In this document: one piece after another, positions 42,305 to 51,041 of the stretch
How positions within the stretch are numbered: position 1 is the stretch's first letter
Layout of the letters: each line of letters starts with the position of its first letter
DNA from: Porphyromonas vaginalis
GTDB taxonomy: Bacteria; Bacteroidota; Bacteroidia; Bacteroidales; Porphyromonadaceae
Length of the DNA: 64,000 nucleotides
Reading direction: 5' to 3'
Assembly: GCF_958301595.1 (NCBI RefSeq)
Contig: NZ_CATQJU010000001.1
Span: 992,001-1,056,000, forward strand
Program-made: the position numbers and the translations under genes
The notes under the pieces: model-generated
The model's input: the letters and a program-made list of their open reading frames with translations, nothing else
What the model was told of the DNA's origin: nothing
Databases searched by the model: none

Positions 42305-43831
42305 CTAGAATTGAAAGTAGATAAAGGGTTGCACACCACTGCTCTGGAACTGGACGACGAGCAGCACGACGAGGGCGAAGAGGAGCGCCTGACCGACGAG
42401 CGGCATGCGACTGATGCTACGCTCGAGGGGACGGAAGGCGCGCTGCGGAACGAAGTGGGCTACGAAGCCTAGCACGATCAGCGTCACGACGAGCCAGTAG
42501 CCCTCGAGGAACTGCGGGATGATCTCGGGGTGGAACTCGTACCGTATCATTTCAAACATTTGTCCGATGCCCTCCATCGTTGGCATACGGAAGAAGATCC
42601 ACGCGAAGCAGACGAAGTGGAAGGTGATGAACATGCCTAGGTAGCGTCTCAGCCGTCCCATAGAGGCTCCATCGGGGCGTGCCCACGGGCAGATCTGCAT
42701 ATAGAGCTTGTGCAGGGCAAGTGCGACGCCGTGCATACCACCCCAAAGGATGAAGCGCAGGCTGGCTCCGTGCCATAATCCGCCGAGGAGCATCGTGATC
42801 AGAAGGTTGAGATAAGTGCGCAGCCGACCACGACGACTTCCCCCGAGCGGTATGTAGAGGTAGTCTCGCAGCCAGGAGGAGAGGGAGATGTGCCAGCGTC
42901 GCCAGAACTCGGTGATGGTAGCGGAGCGGTAGGGAGAGTCGAAGTTGATATTAAAGCGAAAGCCGAGCCACAGGGCGATGCCGATAGCCATATCGGAGTA
43001 GCCGGAGAAGTCGCAGTAGATCTGGAGTGCGTAGCCGTAGATGGCCATAAGGTTTTCGAAGCCACTGTAAAGGGTAGGGGCATCGAAGACACGATCCACA
43101 AAGTTGAGCGAGATATAGTCGGAGATGATCGCTTTCTTGATGAGTCCCGAGAGGATCAGGAAGAGCCCCTCGCCAAACTCCTTTTTGGTGACCCATACGG
43201 GCTTGTAGATCTGCGGGATAAAGTCTTTGGCACGTACGATAGGCCCCGCGACGAGCTGAGGGAAGAAGGAGACGTAAAAGAGGTAGTCGACCCAGCGTCT
43301 CAGCGGACGTATCTCGCCTCGATAGATGTCGATGACGTAGCTGAGCGACTGGAAGGTGAAGAAGGAGATGCCAACGGGGAGAAAGATGTCGAGCGGACCT
43401 AGCTGTGTCGTGCTTACCTCGCCAAGCCCAACCAATCCGCCGATCCACTGCACGAGCGGGGTGAAGAGCTCGAGGAGGAAGTTGGTATACTTAAAGTATC
43501 CGAGCATGCCGAGGTTGAAGCAGAGGGAGAGCGTGAGCCAGCGGCGCTTGACCTTGCGCTCTGGTGTGGATGCTATGAGGTGGCCAATGATGAAGTCGAC
43601 CGTGGCGGTCATGATGAGGATCGTAGCGTAGTAGCCACTGCTCTTGTAGTAGAAGAAGAGGGAGAAGCACACTACATAGATGATCCGTGCCAACGTGTGC
43701 CTACGCAGCAGGTAGTAGAGCGGCAGGAAGAGCAGGAAGAGGACGAGAAAGAGTCCACTATTGAAGAGCATTGGTGCGGAGCTATCGTAGGTGAGTAGCT
43801 CGGCAGCTCGTGAGAGATAGGGGGTGAGCAT
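42305..43831 (-). CDS. MBOAT-family O-acyltransferase
   Basis: 508 residues, polytopic (about 10-11 membrane helices). MBOAT signatures: ITEFWRRWHISLSSWLRDYLYIPLGG and LGGLWHGASLRFILWGGMHG with the conserved membrane His. Such proteins (AlgI/PatA-like) move acetyl groups across the inner membrane to a periplasmic acetyltransferase or esterase. Two SGNH-hydrolase genes directly upstream complete the set. The ATG at 43831 is chosen; the frame is open to 43918 but that would run into the upstream gene. Confidence 0.92.
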   Translation of the reverse strand: MLTPYLSRAAELLTYDSSAPMLFNSGLFLVLFLLFLPLYYLLRRHTLARIIYVVCFSLFFYYKSSGYYATILIMTATVDFIIGHLIASTPERKVKRRWLTLSLCFNLGMLGYFKYTNFLLELFTPLVQWIGGLVGLGEVSTTQLGPLDIFLPVGISFFTFQSLSYVIDIYRGEIRPLRRWVDYLFYVSFFPQLVAGPIVRAKDFIPQIYKPVWVTKKEFGEGLFLILSGLIKKAIISDYISLNFVDRVFDAPTLYSGFENLMAIYGYALQIYCDFSGYSDMAIGIALWLGFRFNINFDSPYRSATITEFWRRWHISLSSWLRDYLYIPLGGSRRGRLRTYLNLLITMLLGGLWHGASLRFILWGGMHGVALALHKLYMQICPWARPDGASMGRLRRYLGMFITFHFVCFAWIFFRMPTMEGIGQMFEMIRYEFHPEIIPQFLEGYWLVVTLIVLGFVAHFVPQRAFRPLERSISRMPLVGQALLFALVVLLVVQFQSSGVQPFIYFQF

Positions 43832-43838
43832 ACGGAGG

Positions 43839-45092
43839 TTAGTCTTCGGAGGCTTGAGGGGTGACGTGGGGGGAGCGTTGGCACCACTGCTTATAGTCGT
43901 CTTGAAGGGCGGTAGCAATCGCCTCGCCTACCTTATTATAGCCAGTAGCGGTGAGGTGAACGCGATCGCCAGAGAGGATGCCACTAGAGAGTAACTGTGC
44001 AGCACCCGCCGCTCCACCGAAGTGGGCGAAGAGATCGATGTAGCCACACCCCAGCTCCCGAGCTTGCTGCTGTAATTCGTCGGCAATGAGCTGGCAGTTG
44101 GCATTAGCGCGGTAGGTGGTGCGGTAGACAGTGCGACGACGCCTACGCTTGCCACGACGACTTTTGTGAGCTGTGCGGATCTTCTGATAGTTGGCAAGAG
44201 GCGAGGTGAGGACGATGGCGCAGTCGGGATTGCTCGCTTGGAGCCTGCGTACCAGCCGAGCGACCTCCGCGCCAAAGTTGTTGCGATCGAACTGACGTGC
44301 GATCGACTCATTAGTGCCCAGCGAAAGGATGATCAGCCGAGGACTCAGGGTGGCAACGGAACTAGTGAAGCTTCCCTTGCTGTAAGTGTAGTAGGTAGCA
44401 CCATTGTAGCCGATCGTGTGGACGAGTGCGCCACCGCTGCTACGCTCCAGGCTAGCGCCATACCAGACGGCCGAGGCAGGAGCGGTCACCTCTGCTGAGC
44501 TTACGTAACGACCCACGAGGAGCGTGTCGGTGACGATCTGCTCGGTGGTCAAAGTGTCGTGAGCAATAGCGATCTCGCAGGAGTTAATGCCAGACAAGGT
44601 GAAAGGTTGCGTTCCCCGCTGTCGGTAGATAACGATGCGGTCGAAGGTTTGCCCGCCACCACATTGCAAGGTGTAGGTGATGGCACCACTCGGCCTCGTC
44701 TGTAGCACCATACCCGTAGGACTCTCCCGATCGTAGTCTCTCTGGGTGATCTTAACGCCTGACGTGCCTGCTGAGGAGGCTCGTATCACCGTGTGGATAG
44801 GCGGATTGGTTCCCAACAAGCGAAAAGGACCTACCCAACCCATTCCACCGTTGCCCCAACGCTGTGTAAAGGATTGACGGATCGGCATGGTGAAGTGTCC
44901 TGCCTGTATGTGCGAGTCGCCCAAATGGATGATCGAGATAGTCTGCCCAGTCGCTTTCGCCTCGTCACAAGCGGACCAAAGTTTATCGAGGTAACCAGCG
45001 GGGGCTATGAGCTGTGCCATAAGCGTCTGCGCCATAAGGAGTAGGCTCCCTATGACGACACAACTGATCCGTATCAATCTGCTACTCCTCAT
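43839..45092 (-). CDS. SGNH/GDSL-type hydrolase or acetyltransferase
   Basis: 417 residues. Signal peptide to about 26 (TLMAQ). SGNH blocks: block I IIHLGDSHIQAGH (nucleophile Ser in GDS), a central glycine, block III GTNES, and block V DRVHLTATGY with the catalytic Asp-x-x-His. Between blocks I and III there is a ~170-residue beta-rich insertion. Ends 7 bases before the MBOAT start and starts inside the end of the upstream SGNH gene (11-base overlap). Likely periplasmic O-acetyltransferase or esterase acting on peptidoglycan or a surface glycan. Confidence 0.85.
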   Translation of the reverse strand: MRSSRLIRISCVVIGSLLLMAQTLMAQLIAPAGYLDKLWSACDEAKATGQTISIIHLGDSHIQAGHFTMPIRQSFTQRWGNGGMGWVGPFRLLGTNPPIHTVIRASSAGTSGVKITQRDYDRESPTGMVLQTRPSGAITYTLQCGGGQTFDRIVIYRQRGTQPFTLSGINSCEIAIAHDTLTTEQIVTDTLLVGRYVSSAEVTAPASAVWYGASLERSSGGALVHTIGYNGATYYTYSKGSFTSSVATLSPRLIILSLGTNESIARQFDRNNFGAEVARLVRRLQASNPDCAIVLTSPLANYQKIRTAHKSRRGKRRRRRTVYRTTYRANANCQLIADELQQQARELGCGYIDLFAHFGGAAGAAQLLSSGILSGDRVHLTATGYNKVGEAIATALQDDYKQWCQRSPHVTPQASED

Positions 45093-46476
45093 CGCCGATC
45101 AGATCTGCTGTGAGTAACTTAGCGAGCTGCCGCCCACCCGCCATAGAGATGTGGGTGTAGTCTTTTGCCGCCCATCCTTTGTCCACAAAGCCTTTGATGC
45201 CGCCGAGCGAAGCCATCGCCTCATGCGTATTCCAAAAGAGGAGCCCGTAGCGCTGCGCCAAGCGGTGCTGTATGCGGAGCACACGAGCCACCCCATTGAG
45301 CGGGTGGATCTCACCCTCACGCAGTGTGGCGCGGTCGGAGAGCGACATGAGTAGGATCGTGGCGTGTGGGTAGAGCTGCTGGATATGTTCGATGCTCTTA
45401 GCCATGGCGGCGTAGTACCAGTCGTAGCTGTCGTTATTGTCCTGAGCACTTACCACATTAAGCCCATAGGAAAGGATGATCAGATCGTAGGGGCGGAAGC
45501 GTGAGAGTTGCATCGTCAGAGCTGAGGAGACAGCATTGAGTTTTATGCCAGAGGAGCCACGGAGACTGAAGTTGTCCACAGCGACGCCTGTTATACCGTC
45601 GAAGCATACGCCATAGAAGCGTGTGCCATCGCCTCCCTCGGTAGCAAGCTCAACCCGCTTGACGCCCCTCTGCGGCAGGGTGTACTCGGCCATAGCTCCG
45701 TGGCTAGCGGGTAGCTCGGCACGCTGATGCTCGCCACCATTGATGCCGTAGGTGATCGCCACCGGGATCGAGTCGCTCACGTAGTGAAGCGTCACACGGT
45801 CGGCGGCACTCTTTAGCTTATAGCTTGTGGAGGCGGTAGCGGTTGCTGTGGCAAAGGTCTCTGCCAGTGTAAAGAGGGAGCGAGACTTACTCTTATTGGC
45901 AGAAGTCTCCTGCCAAGCCCCCTCAAAGCGCTGCTGTATGCTCTGCCTAAAGCGAGCCACTGGCGAGGTGAGTGGTACGTAGCCCACGCCTTGACCGCCA
46001 TAAGTCTGCTGGAGTGCCTGACGAAAGGGTTCTACCAATATGTCGCCCTCTATAAAGGAGTCACCGACGAAAGCGATACGTACCGCCCTCGAGCGCCCCT
46101 CCCGTAGTGCAGCACGTAGGCGGCGCAACGCACTCTGCCCCTCAGAGTAGTCTACTAGACGGCTGGAGAGCTCTAGCGGAGGAAGCGTGTCGATAGCTAC
46201 TTGCGTACGACCGGTCGAATCTCCTATTGCGCCAGTGGAGCCCTCCAGAGCTTCTTTCGGATCAAGAGGGTTGTCAGATTCGTCTAGGGGTATGGAGAGC
46301 GTCTCCGACGATTGGTTTGCTGTCGTGTCAAGGAGGTCACTCAGCGGGTTGAATCCCTTGAAGTGGTAGCCCGCGATAGGGCCGACAGCGACGAGTAGCT
46401 CCGAGAGTCCATACGCTAGCAGACCGCCAACGAGGAGTAGCAAGAAGCTACGGTAGAGATGATTCTTTCTTTTCAT
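45082..46476 (-). CDS. Membrane-anchored SGNH-type hydrolase
   Basis: 464 residues. An N-terminal membrane anchor (~8-32, FLLLLVGGLLAYGLSELLVAV), a low-complexity linker (~45-100), then an SGNH domain with VRIAFVGDSFIEGD (GDS Ser), a beta-rich insertion, ILSYGLNVVSAQDN for block III, and DYTHISMAGG (DxxH) at the C-terminus. First gene of the three-gene set SGNH-SGNH-MBOAT. Its likely job is transfer or removal of acetyl groups delivered by the MBOAT protein. Confidence 0.85.
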   Translation of the reverse strand: MKRKNHLYRSFLLLLVGGLLAYGLSELLVAVGPIAGYHFKGFNPLSDLLDTTANQSSETLSIPLDESDNPLDPKEALEGSTGAIGDSTGRTQVAIDTLPPLELSSRLVDYSEGQSALRRLRAALREGRSRAVRIAFVGDSFIEGDILVEPFRQALQQTYGGQGVGYVPLTSPVARFRQSIQQRFEGAWQETSANKSKSRSLFTLAETFATATATASTSYKLKSAADRVTLHYVSDSIPVAITYGINGGEHQRAELPASHGAMAEYTLPQRGVKRVELATEGGDGTRFYGVCFDGITGVAVDNFSLRGSSGIKLNAVSSALTMQLSRFRPYDLIILSYGLNVVSAQDNNDSYDWYYAAMAKSIEHIQQLYPHATILLMSLSDRATLREGEIHPLNGVARVLRIQHRLAQRYGLLFWNTHEAMASLGGIKGFVDKGWAAKDYTHISMAGGRQLAKLLTADLIGDEE

Positions 46477-46507
46477 GAGCTATGCGAGAGCCTACCTCGG
46501 GAGTCAA

Positions 46508-47125
46508 TCAGTGCTTGGCGTCTCTTCTATCTTCCGCCTCTTTGCGTCGCGCCTCTTGGAGTAGCTTGTCCGCCTCGACGAGTTGATCGTAAAAGTGTGC
46601 CCCGAAGGCTGCTATCAGCGGTTCACGCACGAACTGGTAGACCTTGATGCCGAGCTTGCGGCCTCGCTCCACAGCCGCCTGACAGATGTCCCAGCGGTCG
46701 TAATGTAGGGACGAGAAGTACTTGAACTGACGCACACGGATAGGGTAGAGGCGACAACTGATCGGCTTCTCTAGCTGCACCTCGGGATGGGTCGAGGTAT
46801 ACCACTCGATAGCGCAGCGTACCCCTTCGGGCGGTGTGGGGTGAAGCGTGAAGGCGCAGTTCTCGCCGTTCACTATAGAGAGTACCCGCTCGCCAGTTAT
46901 GTCCGTGTAGCTCACGCCCTGATGATGGATCAGCTCACACGCCTCGGGAGCTAGGTGCGGCTCAAGGAGCGAGAGATGACGCTGATAGCTACGGCACTCA
47001 TGCTCTGTGGCAGGAGGGCCCGCATCGCCATGCACGCAGCAAGCTCCACGGCATACAGCGTAGTCGCAGGCGAAGCACTCCTCAAGGATCTCAAAGCTCA
47101 CCACCTTGTCATCGATCTGTATCAT
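46508..47125 (-). CDS. DUF3109 family cysteine-cluster protein
   Basis: 205 residues. Cys-rich N-terminal half: CFACDYAVCRGACCVHGDAG and later NGENCAF, CAIEW, ISCRLYPIRV, WDICQAA, the layout of DUF3109 / YkgJ-like proteins thought to bind zinc or an iron-sulfur cluster. The C-terminus is a charged helix (LLQEARRKEAEDRR). Starts by a 4-base overlap with manA. Function unknown. Confidence 0.85.
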   Translation of the reverse strand: MIQIDDKVVSFEILEECFACDYAVCRGACCVHGDAGPPATEHECRSYQRHLSLLEPHLAPEACELIHHQGVSYTDITGERVLSIVNGENCAFTLHPTPPEGVRCAIEWYTSTHPEVQLEKPISCRLYPIRVRQFKYFSSLHYDRWDICQAAVERGRKLGIKVYQFVREPLIAAFGAHFYDQLVEADKLLQEARRKEAEDRRDAKH

Positions 47126-48057
47126 AGCTCTGTGGGCGTTAAGGTTATCATCAAGGCTTTTCCCTCGCCCGGTGCTACCTGCATCGGGAGCGTCTCAGCG
47201 GGGAGCAGGAGCGCTTCGTGGGGAGCTAGTTGCCACTGCTCTGTGTCTTCACCGCTTAGTAGCAAGCTTCCAGAGATACCGACAAGGATCGCACAGCTCG
47301 TTCCATCGGTTGTGATGAGCTGAGATGAGTCTGGTGTGGCGATCACCTCGTGACAGACGAAGCGTGGCGTATCCAAGGGTAGGAGACGAGCGTCTAGCTT
47401 ATGCGGCTCTAGTGTCGCACTGCGGAGTGCCTCCTCGATGTGTAGCGTTCGCTTGGTACCCTCGTCGTCTACTCGATCGTAGTCGTAGAGACGATAGGTC
47501 GTGTCGCTCGTGTCTTGCACCTCAATCAGCATCGAGCCAGCCCCTAGTGCGTGGATCGTACCAGCCGGTAGGGCGATAGCTTCTCCTGATCTCACAGGTT
47601 CCCAGTGCAGGTAGTGCATCAGATCACCACGCTCGATGGCGGAGCGCAAGGCATCGGCACTCATCGGCTCGGTCAGTCCGAGACAGATACGGCTCATCGG
47701 CTCCGTCTCTAGAAAGTACCAAATCTCATCTTTGCCCCCCTCCTCTGGCGATGGGTGTACCTGTACAGAGAGATCTGTCGCTGCGTCTAGCAGCTTGATC
47801 AATAAGGGGAAAGCTCCACCACATCGTGCTGTCTGTCCTGGTCCTAGTAGGCGATCGCCATAGCGAGATACCAAAGAGTCTAGCGGAGCTCCCTCGTAGT
47901 CGGCACCCTCTGTGAGGGTCTCCTGCCCTGCGAGGGCTGAGAGTAGCCACACCTCGCCAATCTGCTTGTCGCCTCCCGTAGGGGCAAGACGACCTCCACC
48001 CCATATCTTGTGATAGTATTGGGGCGTACAGCGTATCGGTGTGAGCTTACGAGACAT
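47122..48057 (-). CDS. manA: Mannose-6-phosphate isomerase, type I
   Basis: 311-residue cupin enzyme interconverting mannose-6-phosphate and fructose-6-phosphate. Seen: IWGGGRLAP, GEVWLLSA, FPLLIKLLDAATDLSVQVHPS (zinc ligands Gln and His), DEIWYFLE, ALPAGTIHALGAG (zinc His) and EVQDTSDTTYRLYDYDR. Shorter than E. coli ManA, as usual for this subfamily. Coupled to DUF3109 through a 4-base overlap. Confidence 0.93.
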   Translation of the reverse strand: MSRKLTPIRCTPQYYHKIWGGGRLAPTGGDKQIGEVWLLSALAGQETLTEGADYEGAPLDSLVSRYGDRLLGPGQTARCGGAFPLLIKLLDAATDLSVQVHPSPEEGGKDEIWYFLETEPMSRICLGLTEPMSADALRSAIERGDLMHYLHWEPVRSGEAIALPAGTIHALGAGSMLIEVQDTSDTTYRLYDYDRVDDEGTKRTLHIEEALRSATLEPHKLDARLLPLDTPRFVCHEVIATPDSSQLITTDGTSCAILVGISGSLLLSGEDTEQWQLAPHEALLLPAETLPMQVAPGEGKALMITLTPTEL

Positions 48058-48086
48058 ATATAATAATAGGAGAGATGTGGCAATGG

Positions 48087-48311
48087 TTACTTCTCTTCGT
48101 CCTCAGACTGCTCTAGAGCACGACGCTCCTGCTCGGTGCGGTAGTTCCTATGCCATATCCAGGCGAGGAGTGCGATTACCACAAGCGTGCCGATACTGGA
48201 GCCGACACGTATCCAGTCAAAGGGGGCACGCTGTAGGATCCAGACCCACACGTTGAGGGCTATCCACCAGATGAGGAGGAAGTAAAGCTTGAGGCGATCT
48301 CTGCGAGACAT
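48087..48311 (-). CDS. Small two-helix membrane protein
   Basis: 74 residues. Two hydrophobic segments (LYFLLIWWIALNVWVWIL; IGTLVVIALLAWIW) and a charged C-terminal tail (RTEQERRALEQSEDEEK). The ATG at 48311 lies 2 bases after the PAS protein's stop, which decides the start; the longer frame to 48419 would lie inside that gene. Tight coupling to the PAS protein suggests a joint function. No family recognised. Confidence 0.65.
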   Translation of the reverse strand: MSRRDRLKLYFLLIWWIALNVWVWILQRAPFDWIRVGSSIGTLVVIALLAWIWHRNYRTEQERRALEQSEDEEK

Positions 48312-48313
48312 GG

Positions 48314-48667
48314 CTAAGCCTTCTTCTCCGGTGGCACCTGACGTACGTAGTGTGCCATCTCGTGGGGGATGATCATCGATAGCTCCATAAAGCCAGCGTA
48401 CTCGCCATTTTCGTACCACGGGATCTGGTAGATGAGCTTCTTCTTGTCGCCCTTTGTGATGGTGTAGACATGCTTCGTCTGGTGCGCCATCATGTCAGCG
48501 AGTAGCGAGCGTGCCGGCTCTGGGTGGCAGTCGAGGACATTCTTGCCGATCAAGCTTTGCCCTGGCTTAAGATTGACCTGACGCGACTGCTCGTTCATCT
48601 CTATAATGCGCCCCTCACGGTCACAGATCGTGACCGCGACGTCGGCCTCTTCAAAGAATGGTATCAT
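48314..48667 (-). CDS. Stand-alone PAS-domain protein
   Basis: 117 residues, one PAS domain: EADVAVTICDREGRIIEMNEQS, the typical PAS core GKNVLDCHPEPARSLLADMM, VYTITKGDKKKLIYQIPWYENGEYAGFMELS. No kinase, cyclase or DNA-binding domain is attached. CHPE within the core resembles metal- or haem-binding PAS proteins, but the cofactor is not determined. It starts after rlmH and is followed by a small membrane protein 2 bases on. Confidence 0.83.
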   Translation of the reverse strand: MIPFFEEADVAVTICDREGRIIEMNEQSRQVNLKPGQSLIGKNVLDCHPEPARSLLADMMAHQTKHVYTITKGDKKKLIYQIPWYENGEYAGFMELSMIIPHEMAHYVRQVPPEKKA

Positions 48668-48683
48668 GTGATTGGGACTCTAA

Positions 48684-49163
48684 TTAGTCGTGATGGTAAG
48701 GCTCTCCCCGCAGTATCGTGCAGGCTCGGTAGATCTGCTCGACGGCAAAGAGGCGCACCATCTCATGCGTCAGTGTCAAGCGACTGAGCGACCAAGCCTG
48801 CTGCCCGAAGTGCTGCTTAAACTCCGGCGTAAAGCCATAGGGCCCGCCCACCACCAGGAGTAGTCGCTTAGCACCGCTATTCATATAGCGCTGCAACTGC
48901 TCTGCCCACTGACGGCTCGTGTACTCCTTGCCCCGCTCATCGAGCAGAACCACCAGATCACTTGGTGTGATCACGGAGGCAATAGCCTCGCAGGTCGCCT
49001 GTTGCTGATTTGCTATGGAGGCTTGCTGCTTGCGCCGCTTAGGGTCGGGCAAGACCTCTATGTCGAAAGGTATATACCCACCGATGCGCTGCCGATACTC
49101 CTCGATGAGGCGGTGTAGCTCTGGCGAAGAGGTCTCACCCACTACGAGGAGTGTCGTGCGCAT
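48684..49163 (-). CDS. rlmH: 23S rRNA (pseudouridine-1915-N3) methyltransferase
   Basis: 159 residues. SPOUT methyltransferase: VVLLDERGKEYTSRQWAEQL, LLLVVGGPYGF (SAM knot), and the conserved C-terminus LTHEMVRLFAVEQIYRACTILRGEPYHHD. Acts on the decoding-centre helix 69 of 23S rRNA. Sits between DUF3127 (18-base gap) and the PAS gene. Confidence 0.95.
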   Translation of the reverse strand: MRTTLLVVGETSSPELHRLIEEYRQRIGGYIPFDIEVLPDPKRRKQQASIANQQQATCEAIASVITPSDLVVLLDERGKEYTSRQWAEQLQRYMNSGAKRLLLVVGGPYGFTPEFKQHFGQQAWSLSRLTLTHEMVRLFAVEQIYRACTILRGEPYHHD

Positions 49164-49181
49164 ACGATGCAGAGATAGTGC

Positions 49182-49664
49182 TTAGAAAGGTAGGTCGTCA
49201 GCGTTGTCACCAGCGGCTGGGTCAAAAGAGCCACCAAACTGGTTTTGCGCCCCAGCCTCAGGAGCTTGCGAAGCGAAGCCCGTGCTAGGAGCTGATGCTG
49301 CACCGCCCTCTACGTAGGGAGCTTTGCCTGCAAAGGGATCAGCCTCAGGCGCAGCAGCTGCTGTTTGGTCTACCTTGGAGACGCTGTAAGCGGTCACGTC
49401 TGTGTACCAGCGCTCCATATACTCACGGCTCTCTACATCAAAGCGCACCTCGACGAAGTCACCCTCAGTGAGTGCATACTCGTCGATGCGATTATTCCAA
49501 ATGTTGAAGCAGATGGTACGTGGGTACTGTGAGTCGGTCTCTATGACAAAAGAACCCCTGCGCCAAGCGTTGCCTGACTTGCTGACACCCTCCTGTACAG
49601 GGAGAACGCGTATGACGGTGCCTCTTGCGATAAGTGGGTTGGGACGGTTATTATTGCTGTCCAT
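49182..49664 (-). CDS. DUF3127 protein with SSB-like C-terminal tail
   Basis: 160 residues. The N-terminal ~105 residues are a beta-barrel-like DUF3127 domain (IARGTVIRVLPVQEGVSKSGNAWRRGSFVIETDSQYPRTICFNIW, EGDFVEVRFDVESREY). A disordered Ala/Gly/Pro/Gln-rich linker follows, then the acidic tip DNADDLPF. This is the layout of single-stranded DNA-binding protein: OB-fold, linker, and DDIPF-type tip used to recruit repair partners. DNA binding is inference from layout. Confidence 0.82.
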   Translation of the reverse strand: MDSNNNRPNPLIARGTVIRVLPVQEGVSKSGNAWRRGSFVIETDSQYPRTICFNIWNNRIDEYALTEGDFVEVRFDVESREYMERWYTDVTAYSVSKVDQTAAAAPEADPFAGKAPYVEGGAASAPSTGFASQAPEAGAQNQFGGSFDPAAGDNADDLPF

Positions 49665-49713
49665 ATCTAGTCTATAAGTGGTTAGTTATTAGTCGATAGT
49701 TGTTTGTGAATAG

Positions 49714-50709
49714 TTATCGGAGTGTCGGAGCAAATCCAATGATCTCTCTGACCTCCTCGATGGTCTTGCGAGCACTCTCACGCGCCTTCATAGCACCCTC
49801 GGTAGCTACTCGGTGTAGCTGCTCCTTGTCGCTAGAGAGCTCTAGGATGCGCTCACGGATGGGTGCTGTCGCAGTAAGCAGGTCAGCTGCTAGTTGCTTC
49901 TTCAGATCGCCGTAGCGTATGGAGCAGTCCGCATAGGACTGGCGAAAGTGTGCTACCGTCTCAGGCGCAGAGACCAGATCCATAATGGTGAAAAGGTTCT
50001 CCACCGGCTCCGAGGGCTTGCTATTTGGCTCCGTAGGACCAGCATCCGTGACAGCGCGCATCACCTTCTTCGTGATCGCCTTGTCATCTTCGTAGAGATA
50101 GATTGCGTTGCCCTCACTCTTGCCCATCTTGCCGGAGCCGTCGAGCCCCGGCACCTTGATTGGCTTAGACATAGCGGTCCACGAGGCAGGCTCTGTGAAG
50201 TACTCCACGCCGTAGATCGTATTAAAGCGACGAGCGAAGCGACGCGCCATCTCCATGTTTTGCTCTTGATCCTTGCCCACAGGCACCTTGACGGCACGTT
50301 GCAGCAAGATGTCGGCCGCCATGAGCGTCGGGTAGGTGAGCAGACCAGCATTGACATTGTCCGGTTGCTTACGCGCCTTCTCCTTAAAAGTGGTGGTGCG
50401 CTGTAGTTCGCCTAGATAGGCGTTCATATTCAGGTAAAGGTATAGCTCCAGCACCTCAGGTACATCGCTCTGACGGTAGAGGACCACCTTGTTTGGGTCG
50501 AGTCCACAAGCCAGGTACTCCGCGAGGATCGTGTCTGTATCCTGCACGATGTCTCCCGGGTGTGGGTGCGTGGTCAGCGAGTGCCAGTCAGCGATAAAGA
50601 AGTAGCAATCATACTGCTCCTGCATCTCTAGGAAGCTACGCATAGCTCCGTAGTAGTTGCCTATATGTAGATGACCGGTAGGTCGGATACCGCTGACGAC
50701 TCGTTCCAT
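49714..50709 (-). CDS. trpS: Tryptophanyl-tRNA synthetase
   Basis: 331 residues. Class I synthetase with HIGN (15-18, in RPTGHLHIGNYYG) and the KMSKS-type loop GKMGKSEGNAI. Charges tRNA-Trp. Separated from DUF3127 by 49 bases; preceded by a good -7 box. Confidence 0.97.
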   Translation of the reverse strand: MERVVSGIRPTGHLHIGNYYGAMRSFLEMQEQYDCYFFIADWHSLTTHPHPGDIVQDTDTILAEYLACGLDPNKVVLYRQSDVPEVLELYLYLNMNAYLGELQRTTTFKEKARKQPDNVNAGLLTYPTLMAADILLQRAVKVPVGKDQEQNMEMARRFARRFNTIYGVEYFTEPASWTAMSKPIKVPGLDGSGKMGKSEGNAIYLYEDDKAITKKVMRAVTDAGPTEPNSKPSEPVENLFTIMDLVSAPETVAHFRQSYADCSIRYGDLKKQLAADLLTATAPIRERILELSSDKEQLHRVATEGAMKARESARKTIEEVREIIGFAPTLR

Positions 50710-50749
50710 ACTGTGAATGTACTCTCTATATTAATGTATAGTTATAGCG

Positions 50750-50757
50750 CAAAGGTA
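50750..50757 (-). promoter_or_regulatory. -7 box of trpS
   Basis: TACCTTTG on the minus strand, with a TTG about 21 bases upstream (in GCAGTTGCTCC), 40 bases before the ATG at 50709. Confidence 0.6.
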
Positions 50758-51041
50758 GTACTTTTTGCGCTCTTGGAGCAACTGCGTAGGATCGCAATGA
50801 CAAATGCCTTCGCGTCACACCTTGCAGTGAGTGTGGGTGTTCAAGTCTTTGGAGACCGCCTAAATTGCTAAGTCTAAATGTCAGAATACTAATAACTGGG
50901 TATGAAAAAGCTCGTCGCGCCTAGCATCTTTGAGATACCTTTGGATGTTAAAATGAGGAGAGGACAACGATGATGGCTTTAGCATCAGTAGCTAGCTCCT
51001 CTCCCGCTAGATTCGTCTATATATAGTAAAAACAAGTTGAT
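50758..51041. other. Divergent gap between trpS and the LRR gene
   Basis: No gene. A stem GGAGAGGA (50957-50964) with TCCTCTCC (50997-51004) encloses GATGGCTTTAGCATC, another small hairpin. It lies in the leader of the LRR gene, ~40 bases before its ATG. No clear TAnnTTTG box is visible on the plus strand. Confidence 0.4.
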
